DNA of 64,000 nt from Luidia sarsii (lineage: Eukaryota > Echinodermata > Asteroidea > Paxillosida > Luidiidae): NCBI GenBank assembly GCA_949987565.1, contig OX465104.1, forward strand, positions 10,562,345 through 10,626,344, read 5' to 3'. The notes below the pieces were generated by a model that saw only the letters and a program-made list of their open reading frames with translations, made no database searches and had not been told where the DNA came from. This document shows, piece by piece, positions 22,401 through 34,400 of the stretch (its first letter is position 1; each line of letters begins with the position of its first letter). Both the position numbers and the translations under genes were made by a program.

Positions 22401-25400
22401 CGTAACTTACGCAACATTTTGCTGCCTTTGCTGAATACTGCTGAAAAGAGCCATTGAGGCGCAAGACATACGCAACATTTGTACGTTGCGTAACTTACGC
22501 AACTTTTCTTGAAATCGGCTGCAGGTTACAAGGCCCAATGTGATGGAGGGCACTTGGTAGTAAAAATATACATTATCACAAAAAGGAGTAGGTACCAATG
22601 GTCCAGGGAGACACTGTTGGACTGTCAGGATTGGGGGTTTTAACTGAAGGATTGGAGGATTGTGCAAGATTCAGGGCATGTGCTAGAAACAAGTGGTGGG
22701 TAGTTATTAAGCACTATACAAATGTGGATTGTTGTCGTCAAAGGCAACCTTTCATGAGAACTCTGGACAGTTTTGAGCACAGTCCTCTTTTTCTCTCTCT
22801 CTCAGATGACCACGAGTCTCCGCAGAAGGCCAAATCTTCCCGGCGCGTCGGCCGGAAGGCCAGGGTCTCGACGGAGGATTTTGAGGACGGCACGATAGCC
22901 AACCTGGACGACCTGAAGCGGGCGTATGGTGCGATATCCAAGCGGTCGTCCAGCTCTCGCAAAGCCAAGAGCAAGGATGACGCCACACAGGACTTGTACC
23001 AGAAACGCCTCAAGTGAGTCTGGGCTCCATACTTAGCCAAGGGACTAAACCCTTTGATTCTATTTCATAAAGAAAAGCAAATAATTGGCAAAGAAAAAAA
23101 TTGGAATGCTTCTGACTGGTGCCCGCACCCCGGCAAAGACTGTTTGGGAAGCTGGCCATTTAAGGACTCGATAGCTCAGGTTGTAAGGGCGCTGCTATGT
23201 GAACGTTGAAGATGTCTCATGCTCAAGTCCCGGTGGTGAAAATTTCAAGATATTTTCAAGACCAATTGTTAGACTTGCTTTATCTGAATAAACATATGAA
23301 TGTACTTGAAGATGTGTTACAATAGCCGTGTTTGTCTAATTGATGTATAGTGCCAACTTAAGTATAGCTCTGACAAACTAACCAGTCAACTAACTTCATC
23401 AGATGGTAACACTTTGAAAGAGTGCATAAGCTTTCATAGCAGCAACTACTGCATCAGATGCAATGAATTCATCAATGCTTCATCGGATAGCATCTGAAGA
23501 AGTAGCCGTTGCTACGAAAGCTTACGCGCTCTCCCCAACCACTAAGACTCTTCTTAAGTGCTGTCCCTAAGTCTTTACCTGCACTACGGACAGCCTCAAA
23601 GTCTCAACCTCACCTCGTACTGCAGGGAGCAACGTCGCTCGGAGCTGCGCCAGAAGCAGCTCCGGATCGAGCGGGGGGAGGAGGAGGAGGAAGACCGGGA
23701 AGACATGCAGTTTGACGGGGGGCTGACCATCCCCTCCAAGACCTGGTCCAAACTCTACCGGTGAGCTCTGAGCCGCTCTCGCAGTTAGACCTGAGCTACC
23801 TCCTCTCTTGTACAGGGATAAAACTTGTCTGGATATATCCGGAAATCCGGATATTGGCGCGGCAGAAAAAGTTTCCCGGTTTTCCCAGTTTTTCTGTTTT
23901 TTCCAGTTTTCCAGTTTTTCCAGTTTTTCCGTTTTTTCCAGTTTTTGCGTTTTTTCCAGTGTTTCCAGTTTTTCCGTTTTTTCCAGTTTTTGTGTTTTTC
24001 CCAGTGTTTCCAGTTTTTTCCAGTGTTTCCAGTTTTTCCGTTTTTTCCAGTGTTTCCAGTTTTTCTGTTTTTTCCAGTGTTTCCAGTTTTTCCAGATCAA
24101 CGGCGCTATAGTACTGTAATAAAAATAATTAATACAATTTGCAAGCTGAAAGAGCAGCGCGTCACAATTGCCGTGAGTAGTCTCCACCACAGGTCCACCA
24201 GACATAAACCTCGGACACGAGCTTACATGCGTTCAAAAAAGGAATCGAAGGACAATTTTTTTGTAAAAGCGATTTTTTAACAGCGATTTTTTTTGTTGGA
24301 TTACATACGGAAAATAGACCAGCCGGGATACACAATATTGTTCGTGGTGCAACGATATGCGTACAGCTCCTCCAGTAATCTTTAATCGCATTGAACATTA
24401 ATAGGTGTCAAGGTGGTTTAGTTTCCGTTTATTCAGTGTTTATTCAGTGTTTTTTTATGGTTTTAGGAGTCCAGGGGTTTCATCCCTGCTTGTAGGAAAA
24501 TGATCAGTTTGTTTGTTTCTTTTTGAGGGGCCCAAGGAGGCTGTAGCCTCCTGGATCGTGACAGCATCACTGGTAAAATGATGGGTTTTTTTGGTTGGTT
24601 GTTGTCCTTTGGCTTCAGGTACCAGAGGGTCGGAGTCAAGTGGCTGTGGGAGCTCCATCAGCAGCAAGCGGGAGGGATCGTAGGGGACGAGATGGGGCTG
24701 GGCAAGACCATTCAGATGATCGCTTTCTTGGAGGGACTGAGGACCAGCAACCTTCGCAACCCCGGGTCCAGGCAAGTTGGAGACCATCTTTTTAGCCAAC
24801 CCTTCAACTGTCTTGAGCCCTAATCTTGGTTAGGGCCTTCTCCAAAACCTTATTTTGATCCACTGTCTTAACCCAAACCTGGATTAGGACCTTCTCCAAA
24901 ACCTTATCTTGATCCACTGTCTTAACCCAAACCTGGATTAGGACCTTCTCCAAAACCTTATCTTGATCCACTGTCTTAACCCAAACCTGGATTAGGGCCT
25001 TCTCCAAAGCCTTATCTTGAATCTTGATCCAATGTCTTAACCCAAACCTGGATTAGGGCCTTCTCCAGAACCTTATCTTGATCCACTGTCTAAACCCAAA
25101 CCTGGATTAGGGCCTTCTCCAAAACCTTATGTTGATCTACTGTCTTAACCCAAACCTGGATTAGGGCCTTCTCCAAAATCTTATCTTGATCCACTGTCTT
25201 AACACAAACCTGGATTAGGGCCTTCTCCAAAACCTTATCTTGATCCACTGTCTTAACCCAAACCTGGATTAGGGCCTTCTCCAAAACCCTATCTTGAGCC
25301 ACTGTCTTAACCCAAGCCTGGATTAGGGCCTTCTCCAAAACCTTATCTTGATCCACTGTCTTAACCCAAACCTGGATTAGGGCCTTCTCCAAAACCTTAT

Positions 25401-28400
25401 CTTGATCCACTGTCTTAACCCAAACCTGGATTAGGGCCTTCTCCAAAACCTTATCTTGATCCACTGTCTTAACCCAAACCTGGATTAGGGCCTTCTCCAA
25501 AACTTTATCTTGATCCACTGTCTTAACCCAAACCTGGATTAGGGCCTTCTCCAAAACCTTATCTTGATCCACTGTCTTAACCCAAACCTGGATTAGGGCC
25601 TTCTCCAAAACCTTATCTTGATCCACTGTCTTAACCCAAACCTGGATTAGGGCCTTCTCCAAAACCTTATCTTGATCCACTGTCTTAACCCAAACCTGGA
25701 TTAGGGCCTTCTCCAAAACTTTATCTTGATCCACTGTCTTAACCCAAACCTGGATTAGGGCCTTCTCCAAAACCCTATCTTGAGCCACTGTCTTAACCCA
25801 AGCCTGGATTAGGGCCTTCTCCAAAACCTTATCTTGATCCACTGTCTTAACCCAAACCTGGATTAGGGCCTTCTCCAAAACCTTATCTTGATCCACTGTC
25901 TTAACCCAAACCTGGATTAGGGCCTTCTCCAAAACCTTATCTTGATCCACTGTCTTAACCCAAACCTGGATTAGGGCCTTCTCCAAAACCCTATCTTGAG
26001 CCACTGTCTTAACCCAAGCCTGGATTAGGGCCTTCTCCAAAACCTTATCTTGATCCACTGTCTTAACCCAAACCTGGATTAGGGCCTTCTCCAAAACCTT
26101 ATCTTGATCCACTGTCTTAACCCAAACCTGGATTAGGGCCTTCTCCAGAACCATATCTTGATCCACTGTCTTAACCCAAGCCTGGATTAGGGCCTTCTCC
26201 AAAACCTTATCTTGATTCACTGTCTTAACCTAAACCTGGATTAGGGCCTTCTCCAAAACCTTATCTTGATCCAATCCACTGTCTTAACCCAAACCTCGGC
26301 CATTATACGAAATGATGGCTTAGGCCGTCACAGGCATCTAGAAATAAGCCCCCAGTTTGAATAATATGTACACACTACCCAAAACGTGGAGCCACTGGCT
26401 CTTTTCAGAGCCACAGTCCTTCTCGAAAGAGAAGTGCTACATGGTGTCACCGGCGCTGCAAACCTTCCACTTGGTATTTCCACCATGCAAAGCTTCAAGT
26501 CTTATCTAATAGTTTTTACACTTTCTTTGCGATCAGGTTCATTGGTCTTGGTCCTGTGCTGATCGTCTGTCCAGCCACCGTCATGCATCAGTGGGTGAAG
26601 GAGTTTCACAAGTGGATGCCAGCGATGAGGGTGGCCATCCTTCATGACTCGGGCTCACACACCGGATCTAAGGTGCGTGTCTCCCTTACCACCCCTCTAA
26701 CCCTGTCCCATGATTACCCTTACCCCTAACCCCCACTCTTACCCCTACCCCAACTTTTACACCTACCCAAACTCTTGCCCCTACCCCAACTCTTACCCAT
26801 ACCCCACCTCTTACCCATACCCCACCTCTTACCCACACCACGCCTCTTTCCCCTACCCAAACTCTTACCCCTACCCCACCTCTTACCCGTACCCCACCTC
26901 TTACCCATACCCCACCTCTTACCCACACCACGCCTCTTTCCCCTACCCAAACTCTTGCCCCTACCCCACCTCTTACCCGTACCCCACCTCTTACCCATAC
27001 CCCACCTCTTACCCACACCCCGCCTCTTTCCCCTACCCAAACTCTTGCCCCTACCCCATCTCTTACCCACTCCCCACCTCTTACCCGTACCCCACCTCTT
27101 ACCCATACCCAACCTCTTACCCACACCTCGCCTCTTTCCCCTACCCAAACTATTGCCCCTACCCCAAGTGGTCTGGGTGGCTTCAGGCCAGTTTGTGCCA
27201 AGGAGCATTGGCAGATTGTAGCCTAGGGGCAGCTTTACAAACTGTCACATTATCTCGCTGTTTACCTCTGTTTCCCTGAGTGGAATGTTTGCGGTGACAC
27301 CGTGTAGCTCTTCTCTTTCAAGAAGGAGTGTGGCTCTGAAAAGAGCCAGTAACTCAACATTTTGGGTGGTGTGTACTCTGTCCGTTGTCAGCACCCTCTT
27401 GACGATGGTCAGAGTACACACTACCCGAAACGTTAAGTAACCAGCTCTTTCTTGAAAGAGAAGTGCTACACGGTGTCACCGCGAACCTTCCACCACACAA
27501 ACCTTCAAGTCTTCTCTGTTTCTCTGGTTTGTTGACTGGATTCACAGAAAGTGCTCATTCGTGACATCGCTCTGAGCCACGGCACCCTCATCACCTCCTA
27601 CTCGGGGGTTCGAATCCAGGAGAGCCACCTGCTGAAGCACGACTGGCACTACCTGGTGCTGGACGAGGGCCACAAAATTCGCAACCCAGACGCGGCGGTG
27701 ACAAACAGCTGTAAACAGGTAACGTCATCTTAAAAATGGTGTACCCCCAAAAAAAGTTGAAAACTGCTCGCCGACTGAAATGATCAAAATAGCAAAACTG
27801 ACCCATTTATAGGGCCTGGCTTTTCAATGCTAGGAGTCCACAGACTAGACCAGAACTGCCTGGCTGACTAGTTGGCCGGAGCAGGTCACACAAGGTGAAA
27901 TCTTCAGGGTGAATTCACTTCGAGAGGGTCCACAAAATCACTTTGAATTTGGTTGTTTGCGGCAACTTGATATATTCACCCAATTTTCACGGTTTAGATT
28001 TTCACAGTGCACTCTCAATGGTTTGTTACCGGTACTTGATCAAAGTCATGCGATGTCGTGGTAGCGATGTTTCGGTTGCTAGTACTGCTAACCTTCATCA
28101 GGGTTAGCGGTACAGTGGAACGTGCTATAATGAACATCCCGGGATCCCTGAAAATTGTTCGGTATTGCGGTCGTTTGTTATACATTTAGCAGTTGCGGCC
28201 ACATGTTTTGTACACAAATTTTGTACTTTGTAACCCAAGGGCATGTTCGTTAAAGCCGAATGTTCGGTTCATCGGTATGTGTTATTGTGCTAGCAATTGA
28301 AACGTCGCTACTAGCAACACGACATCGCGTGACTTTGATCACGTTTCTCCTTGCCTGTACCGCCACGATGAACAACCATTTTCCTTTCTATTGATTTCTT

Positions 28401-31400
28401 ACTTCTCTGTTGTCTCCGCAGTTCCGCACCTGCCATCGGCTCATCCTGTCAGGCTCCCCCATGCAGAACAATCTGCGTGAGCTCTGGTCCCTCATTGACT
28501 TTGTCTTCCCCGGCAAGCTGGGCACCCTGCCCGTCTTCATGGAGAAGTTCTCCGTGCCCATCACCATCGGCGGCTACTCCAACGCCACCAGAGTCCAGGT
28601 GAGCTCTCTCTCTGTTTTTTTTGGGTCTGAGCATGGAGTGAGTTGAGCATCGAGGTCTCGGTCACGGTCTTGGGCAATAAGGTCTCAGTCTTGGGCAGTT
28701 AGGTCTCAGTCTTGGGCAATTAGGTCTTGGTCACTCTCTTGAACGTTGATGTCTTGGTCACAGTCTTGGGCGTTGAGGCCTCGGTCTTGGACAATGAGGT
28801 CACTGTCTTTGGCATTTAGGTCTTGATCTCGGTCTTGGACAATGAGGTCACGGTCTTAGGCAATAAGGTCTTGTCTCAGTCGTGGGGGTTAAGGTCTCAG
28901 TCTCGGTCTTGGGTGTTGAGGGCTCGGTCTTGGGCATTGAGGTCTTGGTCTCGGTCTTGGGCATTGAGGTCTCGGTCTTGGGCAATGTGGTCTTGGTCTC
29001 TGTCTTGGGTATTGAGACCTCGGTCTCGGGCATTTAGGTCTTGGTCTCGGTCTTGGGCATTGAGGTTTTGGTCTTGGGCAATGAGGTCTCGGTCTTGGGC
29101 AATGAGGGCTCGGTCTTGGGCATTGAGGTCTTGGTCTCGGTCTTGGGCATTGAGGTCTCGGTCTTGGGCAATGTGGTCTTGGTCTCTGTCTTGGGTATTG
29201 AGACCTCGGTCTCGGGCATTTAGGTCTTGGTCTCGGTCTTGGGCATTGAGGTTTTGGTCTTGGGCAATGAGGTCTCGGTCTTGGGCAATGAGGTCTCGGT
29301 CTTGGGCATTGAGGTCTTGGTCTTGGTATTTTGCATTGAGGTCTCGGTCTGAGTCTCAGGTCTTCACCCCTTGACTCCAATGCCACAAAACCAGTCCACA
29401 TCACTTTTCATCGGTGACACCATATCAGGCCAGAAAGGATTAAATAAAATCAAAGACAGGAAATCCCCTCCTCTACATCAAGAATCAAGCCGAGACTTCT
29501 ACCCCACCCCCTCCCCCTCCGCCATCCTCACAGGTCCAGACAGCCTACAGGTGCGCCACCATCCTGCGCGACACCATCAACCCCTACCTCCTGCGACGCC
29601 TCAAGGCCGACGTCAAGCAGTGCCTGGACCTTCCGGACAAGAACGAGCAGGTGCTGTTCTGCCGTCTGTCCGAGGAGCAGACCCAGCTGTACAAGGAGTA
29701 CCTGGACTCCAAGGAGTGCCAGATGATCCTGAACAGGCAGTATCAGGTAAAAAAAAAACCTGGCGTTATTTTTCGCTATTGTGGAACCTTTACTGTGATA
29801 GATTAAGGGATAGCACGCTACCCGGCAGGGGAGATTGTGTTGACATGTCACACAGCCCAACAGTCGTCGCGTCAGGCAGTGGAAATCCACCCACCTTCGT
29901 CACCGCAAACTGTACGCTCGGTTGGGTCAACCCACCTAGAAGATTTGATTGCCTGGAATTGGAGGCAATCGTGGAACCTTTTTGTGTGGATGTTCGAGTG
30001 ATAGCGCGCTGCCACGGGAGAGAGTGTGTTGGCATGTCACACACCCCAACGGTCGTCGGTCAGGAAGTGGAATTCCACCTTCTTTTTTCTCCGCAAACTG
30101 TACGCTCGGTTGGGACCGACCAAATCGAAGATTTGACCGCTAGTCTGCGGTCAGGGGCTAGCAGTATCTGTATCACACACACCCACACACCCAGACCCAC
30201 ACACAAGTTGCGCTACGCTCAATTGGCAACGCACGTAGGGCCCTTTTTCGAACAGATAATCCTTTGACAAAAACCAATTTAGTGGGCCTGACGTTTCGAT
30301 CCTAGCAGGACCTTTCTCAAAGGCAGAGTGAGAAAGGCCTTTGAGAAAGGTCCTGCAAGGATCGAAACGTCAGGCCCACTAAATATTAAGATATATTATG
30401 TTGTTTTCGATTGTTTTAGCGAGATTTAAAAATGACGCACTCTTCAAAAACCCTTGCATGGCGGTCATGGGCACTGGAAAAATGCCCGGTGTAAAGTGGT
30501 TATAAAGTGACTCTATGGCATTTGGTCCCAGGTCTGATGGAACCCAGTATTGCAGTGATCGCATATCAATCGTTTATATTCTTTGAATCACTGTATTAAC
30601 TGAAGACTGGTTTTTTTTTAATGCAGGTCTTTGCCGGCCTGATCACGCTGCGCAAGATCTGCAACCACCCCGACCTGGCCTCAGGCGGCCCCAAGATCAT
30701 CTCGGGCGACCAGAGCGAGGCGGCCGTGGCGGCGAGTCTGGACCCCGCCTCCCAGTATGGCTACTGGCTGCGCTCCGGCAAGATGATAGTGGTGGACTCG
30801 CTGCTGAAACTCTGGCACAAGCAGGGGCACCGGGTCCTTCTCTTCTCCCAGAGCAAGCAGGTCTGGGGCCAATTTCATAAAGCCGCTTAAGCGTCAAAAT
30901 GTGTTTAAGGGTCAAAAACTCATGAGCCACAGGATCCCCTTGCCTACCCCAACCTTCACTTTTGTTTCATGCTAAGTAAAGAAGAGTGGAAAACAAGTCA
31001 GAAGCAATGAACATCACATTGCAGGGCAGTTTGTAATCCTGCTTACACGAGGAAGACTTTTTCTGCTTAGCAGATTTTCACGCATAAGCGGCTCTATGAA
31101 ATTGGGCCCTGGTACCCTCTCACTCTCTGCAACGTCGGGAGACACTTTCCGAGACAGAAATGATGCCAAGAACTTTTTTAGTTGATATTTATGAAATATT
31201 TACGCCGTTTATTGACTTTTTTACTGAATTGTCTGCTTGGAAATGAGCATGCAGCTTGTGCAGAATACCAAGCTGTAACTCCTGCTGATGTTTCGGGTGC
31301 TTGACCACAGAGCTAGTTGAGAAGATGATGTGGAGTTGAGGGGTTGTTGTGGGTTTTGTATCGTAGCAGTCTCTATCAGAGATGTTAATGGAAATGTCTG

Positions 31401-34400
31401 ATGGGAAGGCACTGGTACGCCTGGTTGAGTCAAACAAATTTTTTGTTATTTTTTCAATTTGTTTATAAATTCCCAGTCAGTTTTTCATCGATTTGTCTGG
31501 CCAAAGATGTATTAAATGCAATGTATTTCCAATGCAAATCACACAGAATTGCAAAGGAGAACAATTTTGATGTTGGTTTTCTGGGGACTCGTCCGCCTTT
31601 CAGATGCTGGACATTTTGGAGGTCTTTGTGAAGCATACCTACTCGTACATGCGCATGGATGGTTCAACCTCTATCTCATCCCGTCAACCTCTCATCCAGC
31701 AGTACAACACAGTGAGTCTCTTCATCCAGAACCCAATCGGCCGAGAATGCCGTGCAATAGCTTGTGTAAATTCAAGGAGCGATTTGGCCCACTCAATGTA
31801 TGATAAGCACTGTATGCTCAGTCATAGCTGCCAATCTATCTTAAAGGAAATACTTCTGCTAAAAAAAGAGGAATCACAGAGCAAACAACATAGGAATACG
31901 GCACTTCCAAGCCCAAAGTCGAAATTTTTTGTCAAGAGCCTGTAAAAAGTGATATATTTTTGCCAAAAAAGAGGAATGATTCCTCCAAAACAGGAATGAT
32001 TGGCAACTATGGAGGCTCAGTGCTTTGCCCGATTGCCAGCATGCAAAAAATAGCTCACATATTCAAAACTTATTCTAATTCAATGAGGGTTTGCTTTGCT
32101 CGACATTATAAGCGTCCGAGTATTCAGTGCTTTGTCCAATGCCTGATGAAAAAATTCAGGCAGCTCGGGCAGGATGCGAACCTTCGACTCCTGTTTTCGA
32201 GTGCAGACGTCTTAACCACCGAGCTGGTTGAGTTCGTGTGGCAGATTCAATTAATGTATAGCGGCGGGTACTGCGTTGCATCACATATATAATAATGATG
32301 TTTGCGTCAAGGAGAATATCATTCGATGAGGGTTTGCCCTGCCCTACATAATAACCACTCAGTTCTTTGATGAAATAATTCCGGCAGCTCCAACCCCACG
32401 ACTCCTGCTTTATGCCACACGACCTCGACCAGGTCTGTGGACAAGTAGTTAAGATTTCTACACTAGAAAGCAGGAGTCGCGGGTTCAAATCCCACCCAAG
32501 CAGACTGAATTTATTTCATCAGGCATCGGGCAAAGCACTGAATACTCAAGCATGACAAACCCTCATTGCATTTTCTTCGTGGATTTTTTTTTTTTACATT
32601 TTTTTTTACATTTTCATTTTACGTCCAACAATCAGGACACGTCCATTTTCCTGTTTCTGCTGACCACTCGTGTGGGCGGTCTGGGGGTGAACCTGACGGG
32701 TGCCAACCGGGTGGTCATCTTTGACCCGGACTGGAACCCCAGCACGGACACCCAGGCCCGGGAGAGGGCCTGGCGTATCGGCCAGAGACGGGCGGTCACC
32801 ATCTACCGGCTGATCACCAACGGCACTATAGAGGAGAAGATCTACCATCGGTGAGTGGACGAGTAGTGGAGAGGTTTCACAAGCGAACGGATACGGTTTA
32901 GTGCACTGGGATGTAAGACATCCGGAAATTACTGGATTTCCGGAAATGGCGAGATTTTATTTCAATTTTGATAAAGGTCCTGCTAGGATCGAAACGTCAG
33001 GCCCTGTAACTTTTTATATTTAGGCTATGTATTGCAGGTCATTGAGCAGTTTGCAGTTTGCAACAGAATTTTGTGATTTACAAAAATTTTGCAAACTGCT
33101 TACGTACTAAAATTACCAAAATGCAAATCTCAACATTTAGTGGGCCTGACGTTTTGATCCTAGGACCTTTCTCAAAGGCAGAGTGACAAGGACAAAACAA
33201 ATACATGTACACAAAGGAAGGGGGAAGAGAGTGAATATGACACGGATGAGAAACAAAGGACAAAGAATAAAGCTGGTAGGGTGATATCAAAGGGAAGGGC
33301 GAGGAGTAGGATAGGGGTTAGTGAGAAGAGGGGAAAAGATTTTTGTCCAGTCTCCCAAAGACAGACAGAGCATACTGTTCGAAACATTGAGTTCCTTCGG
33401 TTCTTTGCAGAGCCACACATACTGTACTCGCTTCTGGATTTTTATGCCTGACTCAATTCCCTGCTTAATGCAAAGCTGTAACTCCTGCAGACGTTTTGGG
33501 TGCACGACCACAGAGATGGGCCCAATATCTATCAGAATCGTAGATATTAACGTGGGTGTGTTTGTGGCGGCAGGCAAATCTTCAAGCAGTTCCTGACCAA
33601 CCGCGTGCTGAAGGACCCACGCCAGCGCCGGTTCTTCAAGTCCAACGACCTCTTTGAGCTCTTCACCCTGGGCGCCGGCACCAGCACGCACGGCACGGAG
33701 ACCAGCGCCATCTTTGCAGGGGTGGGCTCGGACGTCAGGGTGACCACCTCTCGCCCGCCGAGCGCCGCCGGCGGGCCGAGGGCTGTGGGGAGCCCGTCGG
33801 CAAAGCCGGACGCCGACGAGGCGAGGATCCGGAATGGCCGAGAGGAGCCGGGGGCCCGGGCGACGGAGACGGGCAAGAAGGAAGGACGGCGCTCCCGGCC
33901 AAATGGACTATCAACAACCTCCGGTCGTCAAACGGTGGAGGGATACTCCGGCACGGAGCAAGGAGCTAGTGACAAGTGTGCTGGTCCCTCCAGACATCTT
34001 GCCACCCCCTCCTCCTCAGCTCAGTCCACGAAGAACAATCTTCACAAAACACAGAAGAAGAAACGGAAGAAAGATGCGAGTAAGTCCCCCCCCCCCCAGT
34101 TTCGACGTTTCGATCCTAGCAGGACCTTTCTCAAAGGCAAAGGTCCTGCTTGGATCGAAACATCAGGCCCTCTAACTTTTGAGATTTATGTATTGCAGGT
34201 CATTTTAGTCAGTGAGCAGTTTGCCACATCTTTTGTGTTAACTTCAAAGAAGAAAAAAAAAAAAATGGTTTGGAAAATTTTGAACACAAAAAAGCAAAGG
34301 AAATTTGACTGGACCGTGACATTATCGTAAGATCATGGATTAATGAGCCTGCATTAGGGGTATTAATCTTAGTGTTTGTGCCCAACAGTGACTCTGCAAG

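Noticed and set aside
25090..26220. 376-codon minus-strand frame with an 18-residue repeat
   Set aside because: It lies wholly in an intron satellite with a 54-bp period. No start context, splice sites or non-repeat sequence supports a protein.
26686..27279. Frames of 148-189 codons on both strands
   Set aside because: They are caused by an 18-bp C-rich array in ERCC6 intron 9.
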